Shown: in pieces, positions 34,817 through 44,064 of the stretch | How positions within the stretch are numbered: the stretch's first letter is position 1 | Layout of the letters: each line of letters starts with the position of its first letter | Source of the DNA: SAR116 cluster bacterium AG-321-A13 | GTDB lineage: Bacteria > Pseudomonadota > Alphaproteobacteria > Puniceispirillales > Marisalimonadaceae | Direction of reading: 5' to 3' | NCBI GenBank assembly: GCA_003283875.1 | Contig: QBXD01000005.1 | Coordinates: 1 to 51,933 of the forward strand | DNA: 51,933 nucleotides | Program-made: the position numbers and the translations under genes | The notes under the pieces: generated by a model | What the model saw: the letters and a program-made list of their open reading frames with translations, nothing else | Databases searched by the model: none | What the model was told of the DNA's origin: nothing

Positions 34817-35116
34817 TTAATGTGCTTCTGATACTTTGTTTTTAAAATCACTTTTTTGTTTTTCACTTGCTTCTGTTTGGTATTTTTCTTTCCAAACTGA
34901 ATGAGGCATTCCATAGACTATTTCTTTAGCATCGTCTTTATTAAGTTTAAATCCATTTTCCTGTGCAGCCTCAGTATACCATCTGGAAAGACAGTTTCTA
35001 CAAAACCCACTTAGGTTCATTAAATCAATATTTTGTACGTCAGTTCTATTTTGAAGGTGGTTTAAAAGTTTTTTCAAAACTTCTGACTCTATTTTCAATT
35101 TATTTTTATTATCCAT
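34817..35116 (-). CDS. DUF1244 family protein
   Basis: A 99-residue protein. LLNHLQNRTDVQNIDLMNLSGFCRNCLSRWY with the C-x-x-C pair, then YGMPHSVWKEKYQ, is the conserved core of DUF1244, a helical family of unknown function found widely in Proteobacteria. The Cys pair and nearby His could hold a metal, which is inference. The usual family length is about 100, so it is intact. It leads the run to gapR, pyrF and queF, with only one base between it and gapR. Confidence 0.88.
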   Translation of the reverse strand: MDNKNKLKIESEVLKKLLNHLQNRTDVQNIDLMNLSGFCRNCLSRWYTEAAQENGFKLNKDDAKEIVYGMPHSVWKEKYQTEASEKQKSDFKNKVSEAH

Positions 35117-35247
35117 AATTTTACCTCATGATTTTATAATTTTTTAGCACAACTATCACATCAAAACAATTTACAAAGAGCAATAACATAAGAGTTTGTA
35201 AAAAGTTAAAATAAATATTAGCATAGGCTAACTTTGGAAATTAAATT

Positions 35248-35661
35248 ATGAACAACGAATTTGAAATTAATTCTGATAGGTTTGCTCAAGTAAGGAGCGC
35301 GAGGAACACCGAAACTGCAGAAGATTATACAGAAATGATAGCAGACTTAATTAAAGAAACTGGTGAAGCTAGGGCTGTTGATTTAGCAAAGCATTTTGGA
35401 GTAACTGGACCTACAGTTAATAGTGTTATAAGACGTTTAGTTAGAGAGGGATTGGTTGAAAGTAAACCTTATAGATCTATATTTCTTACAGATAAGGGAC
35501 AATTATTAGCTGACTACTGTAAAAAAAGACATGAAATAGTATATAACTTTTTAATTAAAATTGGTGTCAAAGAAGATGTTGCTAAAAATGATGCTGAGGG
35601 TCTTGAGCATCATGTAAGTACAGAAACGTTAAGCGTATTTCAAAAATTTAATAGAAAATAA
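35248..35661 (+). CDS. mntR: MntR/DtxR-like manganese-responsive regulator
   Basis: A 137-residue winged-helix metalloregulator. EDYTEMIADLIKETGEARAVDLAKHFGVTGPTVNSVIRRLVREGLV (about 25-70) is the MntR DNA-binding domain. The second part, KKRHEIVYNFLIKIGV and DAEGLEHHVS, contains Glu and His residues that serve as metal ligands in MntR/DtxR proteins. There is no SH3-like third domain, matching MntR. Divergent from DUF1244 and convergent with the ArnT-like gene, it is transcribed alone. No manganese transporter lies in the window, so its targets are elsewhere. Confidence 0.85.
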   Translation: MNNEFEINSDRFAQVRSARNTETAEDYTEMIADLIKETGEARAVDLAKHFGVTGPTVNSVIRRLVREGLVESKPYRSIFLTDKGQLLADYCKKRHEIVYNFLIKIGVKEDVAKNDAEGLEHHVSTETLSVFQKFNRK

Positions 35662-35663
35662 TT

Positions 35664-37151
35664 TTATTTAATTTTACCTTCAAAGATATAATAAGTTCTT
35701 TTATGATTTTTTATTGTATTAGTAGAAATTTTTTGCATAAATTTAACCTCTTTTAGGTTTGCAAAGTCATTTTCAAAATTTAAATCACGTCTTATGATCA
35801 TGATTTTTTCGTTTCTTTTATGAATTGTTTTATCATAATTAAAATTTAATTCATAAAAATTTCCTGGAGTTATACTTTTTGTTTTTAGGAAAATTTTATT
35901 TTTAAATTTGTTGTCAGTTTTGTTTAGATAGTAATTAAATCTTGTTATTTCACCTCTATTAATAAAAACTAATTTAGATATTCCATTATTATAAAAAGTT
36001 TTTTTAATTTCGGTTGAAAGTATCTCAAAACCTAAATTTTTTCTCAAAGGGTCTGACTTTAAGTCAATAGGATAAAAATTTCCAGTTAGAGTAATTTTTA
36101 AAATTAATAATGATAGTGCAAAATTTATAATTAAGCCAAATTTAGTTAGTTGTCTTAAAACCCTATGTTTTTGTATGATTGCATAAGCGCTAATCAATAA
36201 TGTAGCGCTGATATATGCAGTTACTGCCCAGTTAGGGTTAGCTATCTTCAAAAAGCTCTGAACTATTATTAAAACAATAATTGGTAAAGAAAGCATGCCC
36301 AAAAGAGAAAGCTTTTGGTCTTTAAAAAAACTATTAAAAATTATAAATAAATATAATAAAAAAATTATAGGTCCGAATACTAATAACTGTGATGATAAAA
36401 AATCAATTACATTTGCGTAATTCATTATAATTTTTGAAAGATTAGCATTTGATACAGTGTGGCTTGCAGTTACAAAGTCATTAGAGTAATTCCAATATAA
36501 ATTTGGAGTTGCTACAACGAAGCTTGAAATTAAACAAACCAGTAATTTTTTTAATGTTAATGCTTTACCCTTATCATAAATTACCCACCATAAAATTAGT
36601 AAAACAATGAAGTACAAAGCAGCATATTTAGATAAGAATGCCAGCCCAAGAGTAGTTCCTGCTAATGATGCCGATATGTATGAGTCGTCTTTAAAAGTCT
36701 TAAAAATAAATAATAAAGCTAATGACCAAAATAATAACAAAGGTGTGTCAGTTGAAATAATAAAACTTCCTAATGAGGCTGCAGGAGTAAATATCCATAA
36801 TAAAGCTGCAATACGGCCTGCTTTATATCCAAAAGCAAACTGAGTTGTTATCCATAAAATGATTGAGATAAAGAAGTGAATTATCGGGGAAAAGAGTCTT
36901 ACTGCCCATTCTTCGTTTCCAAATAATTTTGTTGATAATCCTATTGTCCATGCAATGAACGGTGGTTTTGTAAAATATCCAAAATCTAGATTTTGAGACC
37001 AATGCCAGTACTGAGCTTCATCTACAGATAATTCTATGGGTGACACGAATAAAGTATATATTCTAATTAAGGTAATAAAAACTAGCGCAAGAAAAACTAC
37101 ATGAGGGCTTACTATTATAGAATTTTCATTCGTATTACTGAGTGATAGCAT
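35664..37151 (-). CDS. ArnT-like (GT83/PMT family) membrane glycosyltransferase
   Basis: A 495-residue integral membrane protein with about ten or eleven hydrophobic helices in the first 380 residues and a soluble C-terminal tail. PIELSVDEAQYWHWSQNLDFGYFTKPPFIAWTI in the first outside loop holds the Asp-Glu pair conserved in ArnT and dolichyl/undecaprenyl-phosphate-sugar transferases, and the FTKPPF segment is typical. It would move a sugar from a lipid-phosphate carrier onto lipid A, a glycan or protein at the outer face of the inner membrane. The donor is unknown. Only 2 bases separate its stop from that of the convergent MntR-like gene. Confidence 0.82.
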   Translation of the reverse strand: MLSLSNTNENSIIVSPHVVFLALVFITLIRIYTLFVSPIELSVDEAQYWHWSQNLDFGYFTKPPFIAWTIGLSTKLFGNEEWAVRLFSPIIHFFISIILWITTQFAFGYKAGRIAALLWIFTPAASLGSFIISTDTPLLLFWSLALLFIFKTFKDDSYISASLAGTTLGLAFLSKYAALYFIVLLILWWVIYDKGKALTLKKLLVCLISSFVVATPNLYWNYSNDFVTASHTVSNANLSKIIMNYANVIDFLSSQLLVFGPIIFLLYLFIIFNSFFKDQKLSLLGMLSLPIIVLIIVQSFLKIANPNWAVTAYISATLLISAYAIIQKHRVLRQLTKFGLIINFALSLLILKITLTGNFYPIDLKSDPLRKNLGFEILSTEIKKTFYNNGISKLVFINRGEITRFNYYLNKTDNKFKNKIFLKTKSITPGNFYELNFNYDKTIHKRNEKIMIIRRDLNFENDFANLKEVKFMQKISTNTIKNHKRTYYIFEGKIK

Positions 37152-37296
37152 ATTAATATCCCCAGTTTAAAAATTATTCTAAATTGCATTAAATTACAAT
37201 ATCATAATTTTTTAAAATTAGTTATTGATAAATAAACCTTCTTGATTAGTTAACAATATAAGTTTAATTAATTTAACATAAATTAGTGAGTTTTAA

Positions 37297-37713
37297 ATGA
37301 GTATCAATAAAGAAGTTAACGAATTAATAGAAGATTTTTCTTACTTTGAATCTTGGGAGGACAAATATCAGTATTTGATTGATTTAGGTAGAAGTGTGCC
37401 CAAAATGGATGAAAACTTGAAAATCGACCAGAACAAACTCAAGGGTTGTCAGTCCGTTGTTTATTTTAGTAATTTTTTTAATGATAATGGAACGATTACA
37501 TTTATTGCAAATAGTGATGCTGCCATCGTTCAGGGGTTAATAGCATTAATGCTCAAAGCTTTTTCAGAAAAAAAACCACAGGAAATAATAGATACAGACA
37601 TAAATTTTCTTGAAAAAATTGGTTTAGATGAGCATTTATCTCCAACTAGAAAAAATGGTTTATCGTCTCTTATTACATCCATAAAAAGTGTAGCCAAGTC
37701 AAAGTTAGCATAA
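37297..37713 (+). CDS. sufE: SufE cysteine desulfuration protein
   Basis: A 138-residue sulfur acceptor that takes persulfide from SufS for iron-sulfur cluster assembly. WEDKYQYLIDLGRSVP is the conserved N-terminal helix and Cys51 in LKGCQSVVYF is the sulfur-accepting residue, at the same position as in E. coli SufE. The C-terminal helices (IVQGLIALMLKAF) match as well. Length is typical. It is the first gene of a plus-strand pair with the RNA methyltransferase, 9 bases apart; no other suf genes are visible. Confidence 0.94.
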   Translation: MSINKEVNELIEDFSYFESWEDKYQYLIDLGRSVPKMDENLKIDQNKLKGCQSVVYFSNFFNDNGTITFIANSDAAIVQGLIALMLKAFSEKKPQEIIDTDINFLEKIGLDEHLSPTRKNGLSSLITSIKSVAKSKLA

Positions 37714-37722
37714 GGATTAAAT

Positions 37723-38532
37723 TTGACAGATCTTGGTAATAGATATGAAATTTCCAGTTTAACAAATGATAAAATTAAATTAATCAATAGTTTGCGTCAC
37801 CGGAAATATAGAAGAGAGCATAATTTATTCGTTGCAGAAGGTATTAGAATTTGTAGAGAAGCTATAGAGAATGATTGGGAAATAAGATACCTTTTATATG
37901 ATAACGTTCATGCAGATATTCAAAAAATTGAAAACTTAATTAGTGATGTATTATGTTTAGGCGCAGATGTTATAGGAGTAACTTCTGAAATACTTTCCAA
38001 GATATCTCATAAAGAAAACTCTCAAAATGTTTTATGCGTTATTTGTCAAAAATGGAATGATTTACCCGGCATAATAAAAGATAAAACCTTTGTTGCTCTT
38101 GAAACTGTAAGAGATCCAGGGAATTTAGGTACTATTCTAAGAACAATGGATGGAGTTGGTGCGACTGACTGTATTTTATTAGATGAGTGTACAGACCCAT
38201 TCTCTTATGAGTCAGTCAGGGCAAGTATGGGGGCAATTTTCAATGTCAATATAATAGCATCGAGTAGCAAAAATTTTCTTAAATGGAAATCAAAACATAA
38301 AATTAGTGTTATTGGAATGTCTTTAATTAATGCAACTGACTATACCAAAACAAATTGGCAATTGCCATTTGTTTTAGTTATGGGCAACGAACAACAAGGT
38401 TTATCGCGCAACATTTTAAATGCATGTGATCAATTGATAAAGTTACCAATGTTAGGTCGTTCAGATAGTTTGAATTTAGCTATTTCAACGGGGGTAGCGT
38501 TATATGAATCAATTAGGAAGAATCCTAATTAA
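37723..38532 (+). CDS. SpoU/TrmH (RlmB-type) RNA 2'-O-methyltransferase
   Basis: A 269-residue SPOUT methyltransferase starting at TTG, with AAGGA 6 bases upstream. The N-terminal 95 residues are the substrate-binding domain (SLRHRKYRREHNLFVAEGIRICREA). The C-terminal catalytic domain has motif 1 ETVRDPGNLGTILRTMDGVG, motif 2 VLVMGNEQQGLSRN, and motif 3 IKLPMLGRSDSLNLAISTGVALYE, which form the knotted SAM site. It methylates ribose 2'-OH in rRNA or tRNA; whether the target is 23S G2251 or another site cannot be told. It ends one base before the convergent methyltransferase gene. Confidence 0.92.
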   Translation: MTDLGNRYEISSLTNDKIKLINSLRHRKYRREHNLFVAEGIRICREAIENDWEIRYLLYDNVHADIQKIENLISDVLCLGADVIGVTSEILSKISHKENSQNVLCVICQKWNDLPGIIKDKTFVALETVRDPGNLGTILRTMDGVGATDCILLDECTDPFSYESVRASMGAIFNVNIIASSSKNFLKWKSKHKISVIGMSLINATDYTKTNWQLPFVLVMGNEQQGLSRNILNACDQLIKLPMLGRSDSLNLAISTGVALYESIRKNPN

Positions 38533-38533
38533 T

Positions 38534-39445
38534 TCATCTCTTTTCCCATCTTGCAAAAATAGCTGTACTAATTTGACGGGGATCAACTTGATCTTCGACT
38601 ATAGATATTTCTCCTGACTCCACACTGCCAGAATAGTTCTTCATAACTTCACTTAATCCATAATGCAAAGAAATATGGCTAGACCTTATTGCATAACTAT
38701 TTAGAATTATAAAGATTGGATTGTTAGACAAAATTTGTGGAAGGGATTTTAATAATTGAGGAAGATCATTGAACAAGTCCCATTTTTCTCCATTTGGCCC
38801 TCTTCCATATTTAGGGGGATCTAAAATAATACCATCATATTTGTTGCCTCTTCTGATTTCTCTATTTACAAATTTTACAGTATCTTCAGTAATGAATTTA
38901 ATGGGTAATTCCTGGAATGATGAAAGGTTTCGGTTTTCAAAAGCGTAATTGATGGCTTTTTTACTTGCATCAACATGTGTAACAGAAGCGCCACATGAGG
39001 CCGCATGCAAGGATGCTAGGCCAGAATAACCAAATAAATTTAGAATTTTAGGATGATTTTTATGATTCAAAACAGATACAAATTGATTAATTTTTTGAGC
39101 TGCCCAAATCCAATGAGGTGACTGATCTGGAAAAAATCCTAGATGTCTAAATGGAGTAGGGGTGGCAAAAAATTTTAGACTATCAAAGGACATTTCCCAT
39201 TTATCTGGAATGTTATTCTTTATAACCCACTTGCCTTTTGGATCTTCATTTTCTAATGATGATGAGCTTAGAAATGATCCTGATGAATTTTCCCATACTT
39301 TAGCTTTTAATCTTGGCGTCCATATGGCTTGTGGCTCAGGTCTAGAAAAGATATATGGACCAAATTTTTCAAGTTTTTTTCCATTGCCGCTATCGATAAG
39401 TGAATAATCAGTCCAATTATTAGGATGAATAAGTAAAGGTTTCAT
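38534..39445 (-). CDS. RlmI/RlmK-like class I SAM methyltransferase
   Basis: A 303-residue methyltransferase. KILNLFGYSGLASLHAASCGASVTHVDASKKAI (about 150-180) is motif I with the following acidic turn, and DGIILDPPKYGRGPNGEKWDLFNDLP is motif IV with the DPPK signature of RNA cytosine-5 and guanine-N2 methyltransferases such as RlmI and RlmK. The N-terminal part lacks a visible PUA domain, so substrate recognition differs from RlmI. An rRNA target is most likely. It is flanked by convergent and divergent neighbours and is transcribed alone. Confidence 0.82.
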   Translation of the reverse strand: MKPLLIHPNNWTDYSLIDSGNGKKLEKFGPYIFSRPEPQAIWTPRLKAKVWENSSGSFLSSSSLENEDPKGKWVIKNNIPDKWEMSFDSLKFFATPTPFRHLGFFPDQSPHWIWAAQKINQFVSVLNHKNHPKILNLFGYSGLASLHAASCGASVTHVDASKKAINYAFENRNLSSFQELPIKFITEDTVKFVNREIRRGNKYDGIILDPPKYGRGPNGEKWDLFNDLPQLLKSLPQILSNNPIFIILNSYAIRSSHISLHYGLSEVMKNYSGSVESGEISIVEDQVDPRQISTAIFARWEKR

Positions 39446-39521
39446 TAGGAAAATTCCTATTAAAAAAGTTTTGCACTATTAAAAATTAAAGTTAATAATA
39501 ACAAAAATTGTATGAAATCAA

Positions 39522-40334
39522 ATGAAAATAAAACTATCAGTAATAATTCCAGTTTATAAAGCAAAAAAAACTCTTCCAAGAGCCATAAATTCTATAAATA
39601 ATCAAAATATAAAAATTAATACTTACAAAGTAGAAGTATTAATAATAGTTGATGATGGAAAAAATTATAAAGAAATAATCCCAAAAATAAAAAAAGGAAT
39701 AACAATTAAAATAATAAAAACTAATGGTATTAAGACTGGACCAGGTAATGCAAGAAATTTTGGTATAGAAAAAGCAAAAGGTGAATTTGTTGGTTACTTA
39801 GATGCTGATGATGAATGGTCTGAAAATTACTTAAGTAAAATGTTAGAATTAGTTAAAAAAAATGGTATCGCGTTTGCGCCTACCAGGGTATATGATGAAA
39901 ATAATATTTTAATAAAACATTTTGAAGGCAAAAGGCAAGGATTTCTGGATTTAAAAGATATTGGAGATATACCGTGTAGCTTTCATCCATTTATAATTAG
40001 AAATAAGCAGAAAAAATTTGAGGAAATACGAAGCCAAGATGTTTATAATACTGCTAGCATTTTAAATGAACATAATACAAAGATCAGTATGGTAAATGGA
40101 GCATATTATAAGTTAAACTTACAAAAAAAATCAGTGACAAAAGAGGATGGTTTTGCCCACAAAATTAATTTAGCCTATATTAAATACCAAATAAAATCAC
40201 TAAAGAATAAAAACTTCAAAATAGCAAGAGTATTTGCAATAAGGCGAATTAATAATATTAAATACATACAATGGAAAATAAATAATAATAATAATAAAAG
40301 CTTCTATGAATATTTAAATGAGAAAGAAAATTAA
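39522..40334 (+). CDS. GT2 family glycosyltransferase
   Basis: A 270-residue enzyme. LSVIIPVYKAKKTLPRAINSI is the first strand and helix of GT-A family 2, IIVDDG supplies the nucleotide-binding Asp, and GYLDADDEW (about 91-99) is the DxD metal motif. Lys-rich with many Asn, it is more AT-rich in codons than its housekeeping neighbours. It is outside the main polysaccharide island, next to a haloacid-dehalogenase gene whose ATG begins at the base after its stop, so both are cotranscribed. The donor and acceptor are unknown. Confidence 0.85.
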   Translation: MKIKLSVIIPVYKAKKTLPRAINSINNQNIKINTYKVEVLIIVDDGKNYKEIIPKIKKGITIKIIKTNGIKTGPGNARNFGIEKAKGEFVGYLDADDEWSENYLSKMLELVKKNGIAFAPTRVYDENNILIKHFEGKRQGFLDLKDIGDIPCSFHPFIIRNKQKKFEEIRSQDVYNTASILNEHNTKISMVNGAYYKLNLQKKSVTKEDGFAHKINLAYIKYQIKSLKNKNFKIARVFAIRRINNIKYIQWKINNNNNKSFYEYLNEKEN

Positions 40335-41000
40335 ATGAATAATAGAAAAGTATGCATATTTGACGCATATGGGACACTTTTTGATGTTAATGCTGCATGT
40401 CTAGAACTGTCTTTGGATGTAGGTAATAAATGGCAAGACTTAGCAAATTTGTGGAGATTAAGACAACTAGAATATACTTGGTTAAGAAATTCTATGAAAG
40501 AGTATGTTGATTTTTGGGAAATAACATCTAGTGCATTAGATTATGCAATGGAGGTATTAAATATCGAAAATAAAAAATTAAAAAAACAATTATTGGAATT
40601 ATATCTAAAGTTAGAAGCATATCCAGAGGTAAAAGAAGTTTTAGAGAAACTAAAAGATAAAAAATATAAAACTGGTATACTATCAAATGGAAGCATAAAA
40701 ATGCTCGATAGTGCTGTTAAAAATGCAAAAATAGAAAATTTACTAGACGAAGTTATATCTGTAGAAGAATGTAAAATTTATAAACCGTCAAGCGATGTAT
40801 ACGATCTTGTAGAAAAAAAAACTGGTATAAAAAAAGATAACGTAACTTTTTTTTCTAGTAATGCATGGGATATGCATGCCGCCGCAAATTACGGTTTTAA
40901 AACAATATGGGTCAATAGATTTGACGGTAGATTAGAAAGATTGCCTGGTAAACCAAGCGCAATTGTAAAGTCATTAAATAATATAGAAGAATTAATATAA
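40335..41000 (+). CDS. Haloacid dehalogenase type II-like HAD hydrolase
   Basis: A 221-residue HAD protein resembling L-2-haloacid dehalogenases. FDAYGTLFDV (9-18) has Asp10 as nucleophile with Tyr and Thr as in DhlB-type enzymes, RLRQLEYTWLR holds the substrate-side Arg, ILSNGS the motif II Ser-Asn, CKIYKPSSDVYDLV the motif III Lys and Tyr, and FFSSNAWDMHAAANYG the Ser-Asn-Asp end. These residues match dehalogenases better than general phosphatases. Activity on halogenated acids in the sea is plausible but many members have other substrates. It begins directly after the GT2 gene. Confidence 0.85.
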   Translation: MNNRKVCIFDAYGTLFDVNAACLELSLDVGNKWQDLANLWRLRQLEYTWLRNSMKEYVDFWEITSSALDYAMEVLNIENKKLKKQLLELYLKLEAYPEVKEVLEKLKDKKYKTGILSNGSIKMLDSAVKNAKIENLLDEVISVEECKIYKPSSDVYDLVEKKTGIKKDNVTFFSSNAWDMHAAANYGFKTIWVNRFDGRLERLPGKPSAIVKSLNNIEELI

Positions 41001-41002
41001 TA

Positions 41003-42202
41003 TTAAACGTCGTGTCCTATACCCCAATGCCAAAAATTTGATTTTTCATTATTAAAAAATCTATTTATTATCATTTGATGAACCTCCGATGCACCATCTA
41101 CTAACTTAGCCTGCCTAGCATATCTATATATCCATTCTAAAATGATATCTTTGCTGTATCCTTTAGCACCATTAAGTTGGATAGCAGTATCTGCAACATT
41201 ATTCAGTGTTTCAGCTACATGAATTTTAGCCATAGAAACATCCTGTCTAGATTTACTACCATTTTCAATTTTCCATGCTGCTCTCATTACAAGTAACCGA
41301 GCAATATCAATATCCATAGCAGCATTACCAAGTTTAATTTGAACAGACTCTCTATCCGAAAGTTTTATACCAAATCCTTCTCTATGAGACACATAATCTA
41401 AGGCAATTTCCAAACTTCGCCTGGAAAGACCAATCCATCTCATACAATGCGTTAAACGAGCCAAGCCTAATCTAATTTGGACAATTTTAAGTCCTTTACC
41501 AACTTCTCCTAACCTATTTTTATCAGAAATTTGAAGGCCATTAAACTCTATTTCACAATGACCACCATGTTCTTCAGGGCCCATTATAGGTATACGTCTT
41601 TTAATATTCCAACCTGGTTGATCTTTATGATATAAAAAAGCTGTTAGGCCATCCTTAGTTTTAGCTAACAAAATAAAATGAGACGCAACACCGGCACCTG
41701 TAATATACCATTTGAATCCATTAACTATCCACTTACCATTTTGATAAGTGGCTTCGGTTCTAATCATTGACGGATCGGAGCCTCCACCAGGAGCTGGCTC
41801 AGTCATCGCCAGAGAAGATCTTACATCACCGTTTATTATTGGGTCAAGCCACTCTACTTTCTGTTCTTCAGTTGCAATCTTATTTAATATATACATATTA
41901 CCATCATCTGGGGCAGCGCAATTAAAGCATACTGGTCCAAAAATAGATCTATTCATTTCTTCATAGAGTGCTGCCATTCCAATAGGACCTAAACCTAACC
42001 CAGATCTAGACTTGGGCATTTGTGGAGACCATAGACCTTCTAACTTAACTTTATCTCTTATTTCATTTAATAAAGTTTCATTAATATTCTCATGGTTATC
42101 ATATGAAGAAGGAACAGACTCAAGCGGAATAATATGCTTATCTACAAAATTACGTGTTTTAATTCTTAGTTTGTCAATATTATCTGGTAGATAAAAATCC
42201 AT
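41003..42202 (-). CDS. Acyl-CoA dehydrogenase of ACAD10/11 type
   Basis: A protein of 399 residues from the ATG at 42202, with AGG 8 bases upstream; a GTG at 42211 is too close to that site. MTEPAPGGGSDPSMIRT is the flavin/substrate loop, KWYITGAG follows, and VDGASEVHQM at the C-terminus replaces the EGTxxIxR block of standard enzymes with a DGxxEVH block, as in ACAD10/11 proteins. In that group the dehydrogenase fold acts on 4-phospho-acyl-CoA derived from 4-hydroxy acids. The SDR (17 bases upstream) and the divergent kinase are consistent with this. It converges with the dehalogenase gene across 2 bases. Confidence 0.85.
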   Translation of the reverse strand: MDFYLPDNIDKLRIKTRNFVDKHIIPLESVPSSYDNHENINETLLNEIRDKVKLEGLWSPQMPKSRSGLGLGPIGMAALYEEMNRSIFGPVCFNCAAPDDGNMYILNKIATEEQKVEWLDPIINGDVRSSLAMTEPAPGGGSDPSMIRTEATYQNGKWIVNGFKWYITGAGVASHFILLAKTKDGLTAFLYHKDQPGWNIKRRIPIMGPEEHGGHCEIEFNGLQISDKNRLGEVGKGLKIVQIRLGLARLTHCMRWIGLSRRSLEIALDYVSHREGFGIKLSDRESVQIKLGNAAMDIDIARLLVMRAAWKIENGSKSRQDVSMAKIHVAETLNNVADTAIQLNGAKGYSKDIILEWIYRYARQAKLVDGASEVHQMIINRFFNNEKSNFWHWGIGHDV

Positions 42203-42218
42203 ATAAATCACCTAAAAG

Positions 42219-42953
42219 TTAGAGACCTGTGCTGAGTCCACCATCTACAGCCACTACGGCGCCGGTCATATAAGTATTACTCTTATTTAGTAACATAGAA
42301 ATAATTGTATCTAATTCATCAACAGTGGCAAACCTTTTGAGAGGAATTTTCTTTTTTAATAAGTCACCAGTTTGACCTTCAAGTTGATCTCTATTGATAT
42401 CAGTCAAAATATATCCAGGTGCAAGTGCATTAACACAAATATTATATCTAGCTAATTCAATTGACTGAGATTTAGTAACTTGAATCAAGGCTGCTTTGGT
42501 AGCAGAATAAGCCCCAACATATGACAACGGTCTGTAACCAAGCGTAGAAGCTATATTAATAATTTTACCTCTTTTATTAATAATCATCTTTGGAATTATA
42601 GCATTTGAGACGTTTAATGATCCAAGTAAATTTGTATCAACAATGTTAGATAATTCTGAATACGTTTCTTTATGCAATAATTTAGTATTAGCAATGCCTG
42701 CGTTATTAATCAAACCATAAAGATTTAAATCAGATAATTGTTTATTAACGTAATTCTCATCTGTAATATCAAGTTCAAAGAAATGATGATTCAATTGTTG
42801 ATTGGGTAGATTAGAAATTACTTTTTCAAGATTAATTCTATTTCTTCCAATTCCAATAATTCTAAATCCGTCATTCGCAAGAACTTTAGCAAAATTAGCA
42901 CCAAGTCCTCTACTTGCTCCAGTTATTAGAATAGTATCAAGCGTATCATTCAT
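42219..42953 (-). CDS. Short-chain dehydrogenase/reductase
   Basis: A 244-residue classical SDR. TGASRGLGANF (11-21) binds NAD(P), NNAGIAN is the structural NNAG motif, and INIASTLGYRPLSYVGAYSATKAAL supplies catalytic Ser, Tyr and Lys (YSATK). LAPGYILTDIN follows in the usual place. FabG-like proteins have the same layout. Its position directly upstream of the ACAD10/11-type gene, and divergent from an APH-type kinase, recalls LvaD of the levulinate pathway, which reduces a 4-keto-acyl-CoA. A generic 3-ketoacyl reductase is the alternative. Confidence 0.88.
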   Translation of the reverse strand: MNDTLDTILITGASRGLGANFAKVLANDGFRIIGIGRNRINLEKVISNLPNQQLNHHFFELDITDENYVNKQLSDLNLYGLINNAGIANTKLLHKETYSELSNIVDTNLLGSLNVSNAIIPKMIINKRGKIINIASTLGYRPLSYVGAYSATKAALIQVTKSQSIELARYNICVNALAPGYILTDINRDQLEGQTGDLLKKKIPLKRFATVDELDTIISMLLNKSNTYMTGAVVAVDGGLSTGL

Positions 42954-43023
42954 TAATAAAATTACAATATAAATAAAATTAAGTTATACTTTTAAAAATT
43001 TATATGAGAATAAATATTTTAAA

Positions 43024-44064
43024 ATGTTGGTTAAAAAAAGAATTAATATATTAAACCATTGGATCAAAAAAAATACAACAATAGAAGCAGATATTTTGTC
43101 CATAAAAAAATTTGAAGCAGGTCAATCTAATCCTACTTATTTATTAAAATCGGAACATAAAAATTTTGTATTAAGGTCTAAACCAACGGGTAAATTATTA
43201 CCTGGAGCACATCGTATTGATCGTGAATTTAAAGTTATGTCTTCTTTAGAAGCATCAACTATACCAGTTCCTAAAATGTTTGGTTATTGCCAAGACGAAG
43301 ATTTAATGGGTAGTGAATTTTATATAATGGAGTATTTAGAGGGTAACAATGAAAATGACCCACTCCTGACGAATTACGATGTGGACCAACGAGATAAAAT
43401 TTATAGAAATAAGATAAAAATTTTAGCAGATTTAGCATCACTAAATTTAAAAGAAGTTGGCCTTGAAAAATTTGGTAGACCTGAAGGTTATCTAGAAAGA
43501 CAAATTAACTTATGGATAAAACAATATAGAGCTTCACAAACTAAAAATATTGAAAGCATGGAATTTTTGATAGAAAATATTCCTAAAAATATTCCAGAAG
43601 AAATAGGTTTGCTCCCACCATGTTTATTACACGGTGACTTTCGCTTAGATAATATGATATTAAAAATAAATAATGAATTTGGAAAAGTCATAGGATTATT
43701 AGATTGGGAGTTGTCCACATTATCAATACCTTTTATTGATTTATCTTATTGGACACTAATGTTAAAATTTGAAAAAGACTGGCCTATTGCAGGTATAGGC
43801 CATTATGACAAATTATTAGCAAAATCAGGAATACCAGCTGAAGAAAATATTTTAGATACTTATTTAAATATTACTGGCTTCGATAAGCCTAAATATTGGA
43901 AATATTTATTAGCATTTAATAGTTTTAGATTCACTGGAATTTTACAAGGTATAGCTAAGAGAGTAATTGACGGTAATAATGCAGGTAATAATGGTTATGA
44001 GGTTGGAGAACAAGCTGAACCTGTCGCTAAATTGGGCGCTCAAATACTTAAGGAATATTTGTGA
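43024..44064 (+). CDS. APH-family phosphotransferase, ACAD10/11 kinase-like
   Basis: A 346-residue kinase-fold protein. KKFEAGQSNPTYLLKS is the glycine-rich N-lobe, EFYIMEYLEGN the hinge, and LLHGDFRLDNMIL with GLLDWELSTLSIPFIDLSYW the catalytic loop and metal Asp. The DWELSTxGxxxxDL form is characteristic of the kinase domain of ACAD10/11 and of bacterial LvaA rather than of antibiotic kinases. It probably phosphorylates a 4-hydroxyacyl-CoA for the neighbouring dehydrogenase. Divergent from the SDR by 70 bases; its stop overlaps the convergent MFS gene by 17 bases. The small LvaB partner is not seen. Confidence 0.82.
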   Translation: MLVKKRINILNHWIKKNTTIEADILSIKKFEAGQSNPTYLLKSEHKNFVLRSKPTGKLLPGAHRIDREFKVMSSLEASTIPVPKMFGYCQDEDLMGSEFYIMEYLEGNNENDPLLTNYDVDQRDKIYRNKIKILADLASLNLKEVGLEKFGRPEGYLERQINLWIKQYRASQTKNIESMEFLIENIPKNIPEEIGLLPPCLLHGDFRLDNMILKINNEFGKVIGLLDWELSTLSIPFIDLSYWTLMLKFEKDWPIAGIGHYDKLLAKSGIPAEENILDTYLNITGFDKPKYWKYLLAFNSFRFTGILQGIAKRVIDGNNAGNNGYEVGEQAEPVAKLGAQILKEYL

